Shown here piece by piece: positions 51,404 through 61,321 of a DNA stretch of 64,000 nucleotides. The notes under the pieces are model-generated. The model was not told where the DNA came from. It was given only the letters and a program-made list of their open reading frames with translations, and ran no database searches. The DNA is from Lewinellaceae bacterium (lineage in GTDB: Bacteria; Bacteroidota; Bacteroidia; Chitinophagales; Saprospiraceae). Both the position numbers and the translations under genes were made by a program. The DNA lies in NCBI GenBank assembly GCA_016713985.1, contig JADJOD010000009.1:1-64000 (forward strand), written 5' to 3'. Positions within the stretch are counted from its first letter, which is position 1. Each line of letters starts with the position of its first letter.

Positions 51404-52483
51404 ATGAAAGGCGCACTCCACATCGGCACCGTTTCGGGCATCCGGATTTCCATCCACTGGACCTTTCTCATCCTCATCGGCTGGATCGTTTTCAGCAACC
51501 TGAAAGCGGGGCGCAGTGCCTCCGAAGCCGGGTGGTCCGTTTTGTTCATCCTCAGTCTGTTTGTATGTGTGACCCTGCACGAACTGGGGCACGCTTTGAT
51601 GGCCAAAAAGTTTCGGATTAAAACCGCCAGTATCACGCTGCTGCCGATCGGCGGCGTGGCGCAAATGGAAAATATTCCCGAAAAACCCAAAGAAGAACTC
51701 CTGGTTGCATTGGCCGGTCCGGCAGTCAACCTTGTTATTTCGCTGCTGCTGTTGCTGTTTATTTCACCTGCCGTGGCGCTTGAACAAACGGAAAACATGC
51801 AGGTCGTCGGGCCGGGCAATTTTGGGGTCGCCCTGATGATCGTCAACATCTGGCTGGCCGTTTTTAACCTGATTCCGGCGTTTCCCATGGACGGCGGCCG
51901 GGTATTCCGGGCTTTGCTGGCTTTCCGCATGAACCGCACCCGCGCCACACGTATCGCGGCGGGGCTGGGGCAGTTGCTCGCCATCGGATTCATCTTTCTG
52001 GGGTTCTACCTCAATCCTTTTCTGATCTTTATCGGCCTGTTCATTTTCCTGGGCGCCCAGGCGGAGGCCGAACAAACCCAGACACAATCCCTCCTGAAAG
52101 GTTTTTTGGTAAAAGACGCGCTCCTGAAGGAGATTCCGGCCATAGAAGCCGGTGAAAGCATCCGGCAGGCCATTACACACCTGCTGGGCAGCCAGAATAA
52201 ATATTTCCTGGTAAACAACGCCGGCCGGCCGGAAGGCACCCTCAGCCGCGACGAGATCATCCGGGCCCTGCAGGAGAGTGGCGCGGACACGCCCGTCAGC
52301 AAAGCCATGCGCCAGGGGATTTTATTCCTGGCTCCGGATATGCCGATTGAAGAAGCCTGGAAAAAAATGCGCCAGGAGGCTCACCCCTTTGCACTCGTCG
52401 GTTCCGCAGACCATATCGCAGGCGCCATCGACGAGGAAAATATCGTAGAATTTGTCATGATCCGTTCAGCCGGGGAAAAATAA
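51404..52483 (+). CDS. M50 site-2 protease family intramembrane metalloprotease with CBS-like C-terminus
   Basis: 359 residues. The zinc motif HELGHALMAKKF lies in the third helix (near residue 57), and the second-site motif NLIPAFPMDGGRVFRALL near residue 155 supplies the third ligand Asp. Six hydrophobic segments are followed by a cytoplasmic region of about 130 residues containing repeated EAGESIRQAITHLLGSQNKYFLV and GRPEGTLSRDEIIRAL, a CBS-pair pattern. The enzyme cleaves membrane-embedded substrates; CBS domains typically bind adenine nucleotides. No frame breaks. Confidence 0.85.
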   Translation: MKGALHIGTVSGIRISIHWTFLILIGWIVFSNLKAGRSASEAGWSVLFILSLFVCVTLHELGHALMAKKFRIKTASITLLPIGGVAQMENIPEKPKEELLVALAGPAVNLVISLLLLLFISPAVALEQTENMQVVGPGNFGVALMIVNIWLAVFNLIPAFPMDGGRVFRALLAFRMNRTRATRIAAGLGQLLAIGFIFLGFYLNPFLIFIGLFIFLGAQAEAEQTQTQSLLKGFLVKDALLKEIPAIEAGESIRQAITHLLGSQNKYFLVNNAGRPEGTLSRDEIIRALQESGADTPVSKAMRQGILFLAPDMPIEEAWKKMRQEAHPFALVGSADHIAGAIDEENIVEFVMIRSAGEK

Positions 52484-52575
52484 ACGCCTGCTTGAAGAAC
52501 GGTGGCAGGCAGATCTGCGCCGGAAGGCAGGGTGACATTTCACCGAACAAAAATCACCGAATTGGCATTGCCTTT

Positions 52576-54091
52576 CTACCGCCTGACCACCTTCCCCGCG
52601 ACGGTATAATTCCCGCCTTCACCGGTCAATTCCCAAAAATACACCCCGGTCATCAAATCACTCAGCGACAAAGTGTAGGCCTGCGAGTCGCCGGCCGACC
52701 ACTTGTCTTTTACTACCTGCCCCAGCGTATTGAACAACCTCAACCGTTGGACGCTTCCGACGCTTTCGGGCCAGGTAAAAGTCACTTGTTCATCTGCCGG
52801 ATTCGGATACACCTTCACCACCTCCCGCCCCATTTCCGGCCCCGCCTCCACACTCACCGTCGCCGTACACGGCACGCCTGGGTTGTCGAGCGGGCCGAGG
52901 CGGTAGTGGGGAATACCGGCATGGAGGCGCCGGAAGGTGTAGGTAGGATAAAACTGTGTTGAGTCACATTACAAGCAATGCCCGCTTCATCCGGGTTGTT
53001 GATGACGTGGTAGTATCTGGAGTCAATAGTGACAATATAAATTTTGCAATCCGGACCCAATTGGCACGCCCCAAACGTAGTTCCGACCGGGTCTTTAAAT
53101 CCATCCCATTCCGCTACAACCTGCTGCGAGGCACTAATATCAGAACTCCACAGATCAAATTGGAAAACATACAGGGAGGTAGTTACGTATAAATAACGTC
53201 CATTGGGTGAAACAGCACACCACGTGGTTACCGCATCCGGATAGTTTTTATAGTCTACTTCGATCGAATCATAGCCTGTGAAATAGCCGCTTTCGCGGTC
53301 AAAATCATACACCTTTATCGCTTTCTGCGGGTTTGTACGAAACATTTTGCTGCCGTCTGGCGAAAACACCATCTGAATACCCCCGGAGGCATTTACCGGC
53401 GGCGCTGTACCGATCATTTGTTCCAGTGTGTCCACGATCCCGTCTTTGGTGAAAAGGAAAAAGTAAAACGTATTGCTGTCGTCTTTGGGGGTAACAAGCC
53501 ACCAGTCTTTGCCGTTGGCGTGTTTCACGGCAGTCATTTGCCCGTAGGCAATATCATCGCTCATGATCGCGACGTTTTTGGCCACTACTTTACCTTTTCC
53601 GTTGTTTTGACCCATATCGACTTTGGAATAGAATAATTTATCGACTTTGATGTCGAACGGGTTGTAGGTGTAGATAATTTTTTTATGAAACAAATAGTAT
53701 AAAAAATTAGAATCCGGGACCGGTAGGGCTGTAACGCTTTGATAACCGGATGTATAATAATGTTCCTGGATTACATTTTACTTGATATACATATCCTAGG
53801 TTTAACCCATTGCCATTTTCCAAAATTTCATCATCAGCGCCGGCAATATCACAGCCGTTAGTATAAAAAATCAACTTGCCGGCTGTATCACAAATGCTTG
53901 CGTTACAGCCACGCAAATTAAGCTCCCGATAATCGTAGTATCTGTGAGGGGAAGTAGTTAAAGTCGATTATTAGGCCACCTTTAGTGCTATCGTCTGGAT
54001 TATTGCTATCGCCGGATACCCAAACGTAATCGTGTTTTTGTGAAAGAATGACCGAGGGAAAGATGTATAATACAAACAGAAACTTCTTCAT
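52576..54091 (-). CDS. T9SS-sorted extracellular beta-propeller-like protein, copy A, frame-broken
   Basis: The ATG at 54091 gives a signal peptide (MKKFLFVLYIFPSVILSQ). The body has CNASICDTAGKLIFYTNGCDI, NGKDWWLVTPKDDSNTFYFFLF, GGIQMVFSPDGSKM and WCAVSPNGRYLYVTT, a WD40/YVTN-like propeller of repeated SPDG/SPNGRYLY motifs. The tail EVVKVYPNPADEQVTFTWP...LMTGVYFWELTG is a T9SS sorting domain, unlike that of copy B. Three shifts (near 53925, 53710, 52930). It is the last of the tandem set; extracellular role unknown. Confidence 0.78.
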
Positions 54092-54108
54092 AGCAATATC
54101 AAATAATA

Positions 54109-54151
54109 TACAGCAACCCAACCGGTAAGTGTTACCGGTTAGGCTGCTGTA
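54109..54151. repeat. long hairpin between copies A and B
   Basis: 20-nt arms TACAGCAACCCAACCGGTAA and TTACCGGTTAGGCTGCTGTA with a GTG loop and two mismatches. Its near-identical twin lies at 55696-55738. Confidence 0.7.
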
Positions 54152-54164
54152 TTGAATTCAGAAA

Positions 54165-55708
54165 TTAATGGTTGATAATGATCTTGCCGGACAGAACAAT
54201 GGCATTCGTGCCGGGTGACACATACCAGTAAACGCCTGAGGGCCATTTTCCCCACAGGGATGTTCACTTTTCCACTCGGCGCGGGCAACGATACGTCCTT
54301 CACCATTTGCCCGTATGCGTCGTAAAATAACAACCGCCGCTCTGCGTCGTCGGCAAAGTGGTATTCTATCGTTAGTTCATCGCTTGCCGGATTCGGATAC
54401 ACCTTCACCACCTCCCGCTCCACCTCCGGCCCCGCACTCACACCCACCGTAGCCGTACACGGCACGCCGGGGTTGTCGAGCGGGCCGAGGCGGTAGTTGG
54501 GGAAGGAAGGAATCGAGGCGCCTGTAGGGGTCGGGAATACGAAACCGTGTTGCAGCACATTGCAAGCCAACCCTGGTTCATCGGGATTGTTAATGACGTG
54601 GTAATACCTTGAATCTATCGTGACTATATATATTTTACAATCCGGGCCTAATTGACATAGTCCAAAGGGTTCCCACCGGGTCTTTAAATCCGTCCCATAT
54701 CGCTACCGTCACCTGCGAAGCGCTGATATTGTCGCTCCACAAATCGAATTGATATATCCTTAATTCAGCGCTTACATACAAATATCTTCCGTTGGGTGAA
54801 ACAGCACAGCCATTGGCTATGGACGGCCAATCTCCATACGCTACATGGATCGTATCAAAGTTGGTAAAAAGGCCATTCTCGCGATCAAAATCATATACCA
54901 TTACCGGCCCGCTGGGGATACTTCTGAATAGTTTGCTGCCATCGGGCGAAAACACCATCTGAATACCCCCCGAAGCATTGACCGGGGGCACCGTGCCGAT
55001 CGTTTGTTCCAGTGTATCTACAATACCGTCTTTGGTGAAAAGGAAAAAGTAAAACGTGTTGCTGTCATCTTTGGGGGTAACAAGCCACCAGTCTTTGCCA
55101 TTGGCGTGTTTAACAGCTGTTAATTCGCCTATAGATAAGCTCCCGGACATAATTTCAACATTTTTGGCTATTACCTTGCCCTTACTGTTATTTAGATTCA
55201 TATCAACGATAGAGCAAAAAAGTTTATCGCTTTTAACATCAAAAGGATTGTTAATCACAATTAGTCTTTTGTGAAATAAGTAATAAAGATTGGTAGAATC
55301 AGGAACCGGTAAAATAAATGCACTTTGATAACCGGAATTATAAAAACCATCCTGATCGCATTGTAATTGATGTACATATCCGGGGTTTATCGTTTCTCCA
55401 TTTTCTAAAATTTTATCGTCTGCTCCTGCTATATCACACCCATTTGTATAAAACATCAAGTTTCCTGCCGTATCGCAAATGCTCGCATTACAGGTGCGAA
55501 AATTGAGTTCGCGATAGTTGTAGTATTTATGAGGAGGCGTATAATGGAAATCAATCACCAATCCACCCTTAGTGGTATCATCGGGATTATTGCTGTCGCC
55601 GGATACCCAAACGTAATCGTGTTTTTGTGAAAGAATGACCGAGGGAAAGAGGTATAATACAAACAGAAACTTCTTCTTAGCAATATCAAATAATATGCAG
55701 CAACCCAA
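54165..55708 (-). CDS. T9SS-sorted extracellular beta-propeller-like protein, copy B, frame-broken, start codon lost
   Basis: Paralogue of copy A with the same layout: signal peptide FLFVLYLFPSVILSQ, CDTAGNLMFYTNGCDI, KDWWLVTPKDDSNTFYFFLF, GGIQMVFSPDGSKLF, CAVSPNGRYLYVSA. Its tail (KVYPNPASDELTIEYHFADDAERR...SPGTNAIVLSGKIIINH) is nearly identical to the tail of the upstream gene C rather than to that of A. Two-base and one-base indels near 54665 and 54240 break the frame. The codon aligned to copy A's ATG is AAG (55676-55678), so the only in-frame starts would be TTG at 55708. Confidence 0.72.
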
Positions 55709-55738
55709 CCGGTAAGTGTTACCGGTTAGGCTGCTGTA
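55696..55738. repeat. second copy of the long hairpin
   Basis: Same arms and GTG loop as at 54109-54151, preceding copy B as the other precedes copy A. Confidence 0.7.
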
Positions 55739-55751
55739 TTGAATTCAGAAA

Positions 55752-57868
55752 TTAATGGTTGATAATGATCTTGCCGGACAGAACAATGGCATTCGTGCCG
55801 GGTGACACGTACCAGTAAACGCCTGAGGCCATTTTCCCTATAGGGATGTTCACTTTTCCACTCGGCGCGGGCAACGATACGTCCTTCACCATTTGCCCGT
55901 ATGCGTCGTAAAATAACAACCGCCGCTCTGCGTCGTCGGCAAAGTGGTATTCGATGGTCAATTTATTATTCGCGGGGTTGGGGTATAGTCGCAGTGTCGA
56001 AGAGTGCAGATTTTTTTGTTCTTTTTCTTCGCTGCGCCATCCTACGCCGCACAAGTCGTCATCGTCGTACGCCATCGGTGATTCGTCCAGTAGCGTCAGC
56101 ATGGCCCGCGCCCGCAATACTGCTTCTCCACCCGATAAGGGGCAGTCATCGGCGATGGATGTTAATGTGCTCATCTGCGATTCCAAAAGAGAACTGATTG
56201 ATCGCGAGCGTGTTAAGAAAAATTTCATTGACCGTTTTTCATTGGTTTGATAAGCAGCGCTACCGCCAGGTTGCTATTCTGGCTTAACAGGTTTGCAACT
56301 GCGGCAATGCGGTCGTTTTCACTCATGCCTCCCAATTGCCGGATACCGGCTTGTACGCCGGCGTATTGGCTCAATCCGCTCGATTGCGCCTGTGTGAGGA
56401 AAGTATCGAAATCGGGGTCGCCGATGTATGCATTGCCCTCTTCCGTCAGTTTTTCATACAGCCTGCGCTGCGCCAGCCACTGCTGGGCTGCCTGGTAGGT
56501 AGTGCCGCCCAATTCACTGCGTGCGATCTTGCGGTCTAAGGCCACGTCGCCCGGCGGTTCTGTTGCGATTGGGCAGGTAACGCCCGGTTCGCAATTGCCG
56601 TCAGTTGCTGTAGATGTCGGCTCATTTAAAAACCAATCTTGTGGGACGATTACATCCGGCATGAATTCTGTCTCCTCTACATCATCTACCGTAAACAATG
56701 ACAGATCCGCTAATTGCGGCGTCAAATGCAGCGCCTTTGTCACCCCTCCCGACCACTTATTCCCTTTGTGCCGCTGCTCTCCGACCACCGCATCTGTGCC
56801 GAGCAGCAGGCCTGCGTCGCTGTTGTTTTGCAGGGCGTTTTTGGCCACGTTGGCTTTTTGTTTTCCCGCCAGCATACCTTCGAATTGAAGCCCGCGCGCC
56901 GTGCCTTCTATGGTGTTGCAAACGAAGTTTGCCCGGCTCGGATGTATCGCAAAAATCCCGTCGTTGTTGCCGCTGCCGGTGTTGGTCACCGTGTTGCAAT
57001 TCACGGTGTTGCGGTCGCCGCCTTCCACTTTGATGCCGAAAAGCGGTGTGTCGCCCGTCAGGGTAACGGTGTTTTCAGAGACTTGTATCTTATTGGAAGT
57101 CGTGATGCCGATGCCCGTGGCGCCGTCTTCCACGGTCACGGTATTATCCTGCACCGTGCCTTCGTTTTGCGGGAACAGGTCCGAGCCGCCCGCGCCGATA
57201 CCGATGCCTTTTTCGTTGCCTTGCAGGGTGATCGTGTTGTATTTGACCGATAAATGAGCGCCCACGCCGGAAAGAAATGCTGTGGAAATACCCCGGTCGG
57301 AAGCGGTGATGTTGTTCCATTCGGCGTCCGCCGCCGCGCCACCGTTACTGATAATGCCGTTGGTCATGCCGCTCATGGTTGTTTCCTCTACGTTGGCCGA
57401 GGTGTACAGCGTATGAACCCCGGTGTGGCAATTATCGAACACCACCGGCGGGTCGCTGGAAATGATGCCGCCTTTGATATCGACCGCACCGCCCTGGGCA
57501 TACACGGCTTTGCCGGTTGCAATGAGGTTGGCGTAGTCGTTGTACCCGGCGCCTTTCGGCACGCTGGTGATGTCATGAAAAACCGTGTTGCGCACCGTCA
57601 GGTCGGTATTGTAAGAGAGAATGCCGTATTTAAGGTTGAAAAATTCGTTTCTCAGGCTGGAAACGACGTCCGTTCCAATGTTCAGGTTTCCGGCACCTTG
57701 AAGAAACAGCCCGGCAAATCCTTTATCGAGCGGAGCCGGCGACTGACCGGAGTAGGCGGCTTTCAGGCCATCGTCAGTTGTTCCGTACCGGTTGCTGTTC
57801 AAGGTGATGTTGTAACTCCCGCTGCCGGCTGTTTCGGTCCGAACGGCAAAATTAAACCGGCTTTTCAT
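55752..57868 (-). CDS. parallel beta-helix protein with T9SS tail (gene C), frame-broken, no signal peptide
   Basis: The main frame 57868 to 56225 has repeated NTVTV, NGIISNGG, GIGIGAGGSD and NTITLQGN turns, as in right-handed beta-helices (pectate lyase-like fold). After a shift near 56190-56225 it continues as SIADDCPLSGGEAVLRARAMLTLLD and DDDDLCGVGW, then the T9SS tail RLYPNPANNKLTIEYHFADDAERR...SPGTNAIVLSGKIIINH. The start MKSRFNFAVRTETAGSG has no signal peptide and opens directly into a repeat turn, so it is probably missing its true N-terminus. Confidence 0.65.
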
Positions 57869-58023
57869 AACGGAATTTTTTGAAAGTGAACGAATCGGTG
57901 TTTGAAATGATACCGAAAACTACACTTTCCCTGGCAAAAAGCCTAACCTTTTTATGTTAAATATATAAACGCGCCGAAACGGGCGGTAAGCGGCACTGTT
58001 GAAAGGGTGGCTGTATGTACGTA

Positions 58024-58054
58024 GTGATCGGACGACTTCAAGTCGTCTGATCAC
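58024..58054. repeat. near-perfect 31-nt palindrome
   Basis: GTGATCGGACGACTTCAAGTC-type arms (GTGATC.GACGACTT / AAGTCGTC.GATCAC) with one mismatch on each side, between the stop at 58065 and gene C. Confidence 0.6.
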
Positions 58055-58064
58055 TCACACCCCC

Positions 58065-59024
58065 TCACCGCACAAAAATCACCGAATTGGCATTGCCTTT
58101 CAAATCCGTTTCCACCCGCGGGTTGGCGGGATCGGTGATCCAGTTGCCGTCGATGATAAACTTGTAGAGGTGTTTGCCGCCTGTGAGCGGGATTTCCGCC
58201 GCCCAGCCGGCTTCTGTGCGCCGCATTTTCAGCGCGTGTTGGTTCCAGTCGTTAAAACTGCCGGCGAGGGCCACTTCGCGCGCGTCGTCGTAGCCGTGAA
58301 GTTCGAAACGGATCGGTTTGGAAACCCGCAGCACGGAATTGAAGGTATCGTACTGGTTGCGCCGTTTTTCGGGGTTGGCGGGGTCTTCCGTCCATTTGCC
58401 GTCCGCGATAAACTTGTATTCATATACGCCGGGCAACAGTTGCAGGCGCAATTCCCAGCCGCCGGCGGCGGGTTTCATCTGCAGGTGCTCTTCATCCCAG
58501 TTGTTAAAAGTGCCCGTCAGGATCACTTTTTTGCTTTCGGTGTAGCCTTCCAGCCGGAATAAGACGTTGCCCGTATCGACGGGTTCCGGCGCCGGCGCGT
58601 TGGGATTTTTGAGGTCGTTCCAGCCCAGGATGCCCTTTTTTTTGATGGCGGATTCGGGGCTGGCCCAGTACATTCCGTTGATCAGGAATTTGAATTGCCA
58701 GTTGGGAGCGTCCGTAAAATCTTCGAGTTTTTTGCGCAGGCGAAAATGGAATTCGTCGATGCGCTGCATACGCCAGCCCGCTTCCGACCACCGGTTGAAA
58801 TTCCCGGTAACGGCCACTTCCAAAACCGGCAGGTCCGAAAAATCGACCGCCGTGCTGTCGGACGCGCGGATGGCTTTTTCATACACCCGCCGGTCGAACT
58901 CGAACACGACCTCGTCGCCGTCGAAATAATAGGAACCGTATTTACTTTTGGAGGTATCGGTTTGTGCCGCAGCCAGGCCGGCCATAAACACGAACAGGAT
59001 ACCCACAGAATATTTCATCAACAT
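58065..59024 (-). CDS. secreted protein with three CBM48 (AMPK-glycogen-binding-like) modules
   Basis: Signal peptide at MLMKYSVGILFVFMAGLAAAQ. Three similar modules follow, each with a VxLxGxFNxW core and a YxFKxxxDGxW end: module 1 near residues 65-125 (VTGNFNRWSEAGW, FKFLINGMYW), module 2 near 150-225 (ILTGTFNNWDEEH, YEYKFIADGKWTEDPANP), module 3 near 240-318 (ALAGSFNDWNQHA, LYKFIIDGNWITDPANPRV). These domains bind glycogen/alpha-glucans in known proteins. There is no catalytic domain in the 319 residues. The frame is intact. Confidence 0.82.
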   Translation of the reverse strand: MLMKYSVGILFVFMAGLAAAQTDTSKSKYGSYYFDGDEVVFEFDRRVYEKAIRASDSTAVDFSDLPVLEVAVTGNFNRWSEAGWRMQRIDEFHFRLRKKLEDFTDAPNWQFKFLINGMYWASPESAIKKKGILGWNDLKNPNAPAPEPVDTGNVLFRLEGYTESKKVILTGTFNNWDEEHLQMKPAAGGWELRLQLLPGVYEYKFIADGKWTEDPANPEKRRNQYDTFNSVLRVSKPIRFELHGYDDAREVALAGSFNDWNQHALKMRRTEAGWAAEIPLTGGKHLYKFIIDGNWITDPANPRVETDLKGNANSVIFVR

Positions 59025-59049
59025 TGTTTTTTATTAAAATGACTGGTTA

Positions 59050-60030
59050 TCAGGTCCTTATACTGGAGTAAAACGTAATTCGCCGTTTTTTATAATTGAT
59101 ACCCACCGGCCGCTGCGATAAAAACTCATAACCCAAAACGCCGTCCATACGCGTTTCATAGGCGGCATTTATTTCCCGCAGGTTGGTCAGGATGGTCGCC
59201 ATGGGTTTTAACGCAAAGGTATCGATCTGTGCGTGTTGCAAGCTACCGCTCAATACCTCGATGCCCGTTCGGCCGGCGCCCCGGAGTTTCACCCGGCGAA
59301 GTATTTCAAAATGTTCTTTCAAAAATTTCTTTCCGGCGTTGACACTCAGCAGGTTTTGTTCCGCGCCGGAGTCCAGGCCAAACCACTTCCCTTTTTTGGG
59401 GCCAAATTCGAGCCAAACCAGGGCAATATGCCCCGACACCTTGAGTGCGGCGCCCCCGAGGGGCCGGTATTCCCAGCCGGGCAGCTCGTCCAGCGGCGTT
59501 CCGGAATCATCGGTGCGTACCAGAAGCAATATCGAAGCGGCGTAATCAAACAACACCTCGTAGTCGCGGAAGACCGAATAGCCGACCAAACCGACGAGGT
59601 CCGTTTTTTTCGCCCGTTCGATGTGGGACAGGTCGATCAATTCGGCCTGCAACTCCGTCGCCAGCAGGTTGTCGAGCCGGAAAGTATCCAGCGCCACCGC
59701 GCCCATGACGCGCACTGCGCCGGTAACGCCCCCGCCGTCGGACGCCGCCAGGGCCCCCCGCGCGCCAAAATGCCGGGCATTGAGCAACAAACCCGCCGCG
59801 CCGGTATCGAAGAAAAAATTGCCTTCCACGCTGTCCACACGCGCGCGGACGGTGATGAGGGTGCCGGTTAGTGTAAAGGGTATCCGGATGATGTTCGGGG
59901 TGATCCACTCCGCTTCTGTCAGCACCAGCTCCCGGGGAGGTGTTGCACGGGCCGAAAAACAGGCGGAGAAAAACAGGAATACCAAAAGCCCCCGATGCAA
60001 GGAGTGCTGCATTGTTTTCATAGACAGCAT
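59050..60030 (-). CDS. retropepsin-like aspartyl protease family protein, exported
   Basis: Signal peptide (MQHSLHRGLLVFLFFSACFSARA) after MLSMKT; the start could be 60030, 60021 or the Met of MQHS. The domain begins IPFTLTGTLITVRARVDSVEGNFFFDTGAAGLLL, where FFDTGAAG is a retropepsin catalytic D-T-G motif. A second DSGAEQN (WFGLDSGAEQNLLS) near residue 215 is a further D-S-G, so two half-domains are present. C-terminal GYEFLSQRPVGINY. Role in envelope proteolysis is inferred from the family. Confidence 0.78.
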   Translation of the reverse strand: MLSMKTMQHSLHRGLLVFLFFSACFSARATPPRELVLTEAEWITPNIIRIPFTLTGTLITVRARVDSVEGNFFFDTGAAGLLLNARHFGARGALAASDGGGVTGAVRVMGAVALDTFRLDNLLATELQAELIDLSHIERAKKTDLVGLVGYSVFRDYEVLFDYAASILLLVRTDDSGTPLDELPGWEYRPLGGAALKVSGHIALVWLEFGPKKGKWFGLDSGAEQNLLSVNAGKKFLKEHFEILRRVKLRGAGRTGIEVLSGSLQHAQIDTFALKPMATILTNLREINAAYETRMDGVLGYEFLSQRPVGINYKKRRITFYSSIRT

Positions 60031-60210
60031 TCCTAACGCGTGGAGGGGCGCGGCATTGAACGGGAATGCAAAAAATTTATTCCCCTTTTATTCCACCTTC
60101 AAAATTCCGGCAAAAAACACGGATCCGGCGATTATTGTAATTACCCATACCGTTGATTTTCGTCATTCTGCACCTGCTCCGGAATGGCCAGATTTGTGGA
60201 AAATATCGAG

Positions 60211-60633
60211 ATGAAAAACGAAACGATCTCCGCCCTGATGTCCACCAATGTAGTGACCGTCAACGTACACGACCATATTGAAAAAGCGCAAACCCTGATG
60301 CAGGTGCACAAAATCAGGCACTTGCCAGTGTTGCACAAAGGAAAATTAGTCGGTATGCTGAGCCTCACGGACCTGATGCGCCTGAGTTTTTCGGACAATT
60401 TTGGCGACATGGAAGCGGAGGCCGACATCGCTATTTTTGAAATGCTGGGGATCCGGCATGTCATGAAGTCAAAACCCGAAACCATCACCCCAGCCCACAC
60501 GATCAGGGAAGTGGCCGAAATACTGGCTCACCGGGAATTTCACGCTTTGCCGGTGGTTGAAAATGAACAGGTTGTGGGGATGGTGACCACAACGGATTTG
60601 ATCAGGTATTTTTTGGAGCGTATGGATTTGTAA
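60211..60633 (+). CDS. CBS-domain pair protein
   Basis: 140 residues with two CBS motifs: ISALMSTNVVTVNVHDHIEKAQTLMQVHKIRHLPVLHKGKLVGMLSLTDLMRLS and a second with EVAEILAHREFHALPVVENEQVVGMVTTTDLIRYFLE. CBS pairs bind adenine nucleotides and act as energy sensors. Start ATG at 60211 is chosen by the usual short N-terminus. It overlaps the convergent DUF4136 gene by 32 nt. Confidence 0.88.
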   Translation: MKNETISALMSTNVVTVNVHDHIEKAQTLMQVHKIRHLPVLHKGKLVGMLSLTDLMRLSFSDNFGDMEAEADIAIFEMLGIRHVMKSKPETITPAHTIREVAEILAHREFHALPVVENEQVVGMVTTTDLIRYFLERMDL

Positions 60634-61201
60634 GCATGGTTATACCGGGAATCGGTTTTTCCGGGAACTTGCTGAATATCAGCCGCACGGCCTCGTCAAT
60701 GCGGGCATCCGCCTGGTCGGGGCTGAGGTTTTCCAAAACGCCGACCGCCGCGCCGCGCCACACTTGCACACCCGTGCGCGCGTCGATAAAATCAATAATG
60801 AGTGTTCCTTCGCGGTAATTAACCGGTTGTATCCGGTTGCAGCGGCCAAACTGGCCACCCACTTCTTCATCACACCACCAGTCGCGAATAAAATACACTT
60901 CGTTTTTGATCACCACGTGGTAGTGCAACAACAGGTCGGGTTTGTCTTCACAAAGCGTCAGTGCATAAGTCCGCATCCGGCTTTCCACCGAACTGCGGAT
61001 TTTGTCTTGTGTCCGCTGGCTCAACCACTCGGGTCCCTCGTTGCCGTGGCTGACGGTTTTATTGTCTAACCAATTGAACGTGTGATACTTGTACAAATTA
61101 ACACCCGGCTCCACTTCCGAATAAACCCGGATAAAAGGAGAACACGCGCCTGCGAGTAACAGCAGCAAAATTGCCGAATAAAACCAATTGATCTTTTTCA
61201 T
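60602..61201 (-). CDS. DUF4136 lipoprotein
   Basis: The N-terminus MKKINWFYSAILLLLLAGAC has a lipobox with Cys20. The domain reads NLYKYHTFNWLDNKTV, then KIRSSVESRMRTYALTLCEDKPDLLLHYHVV, EGTLIIDFIDARTGVQVWRGAAVGVL and EAVRLIFSKFPEKP. This is the DUF4136 family pattern (xLxVxxxxxxxxxxxxIxxxVxxxLxxKGY). Localised to the outer membrane or periplasm; role unknown. Confidence 0.8.
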   Translation of the reverse strand: MKKINWFYSAILLLLLAGACSPFIRVYSEVEPGVNLYKYHTFNWLDNKTVSHGNEGPEWLSQRTQDKIRSSVESRMRTYALTLCEDKPDLLLHYHVVIKNEVYFIRDWWCDEEVGGQFGRCNRIQPVNYREGTLIIDFIDARTGVQVWRGAAVGVLENLSPDQADARIDEAVRLIFSKFPEKPIPGITMLTNPYAPKNT

Positions 61202-61321
61202 ATTTGTCCGGTTTGTTTTTCAATCCGGTACAAAAATGCCCGCTATACAACACGGCGACGATGACAGGGGTCAACCCTCCCGTTGATCATTTTCGGCGGG
61301 CGGGCGGGTCGTTTGTTCGTA

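Noticed and set aside
56714..57253. Plus-strand 179-residue frame
   Set aside because: Opposite strand of the beta-helix gene, whose repeats are clear; shadow.
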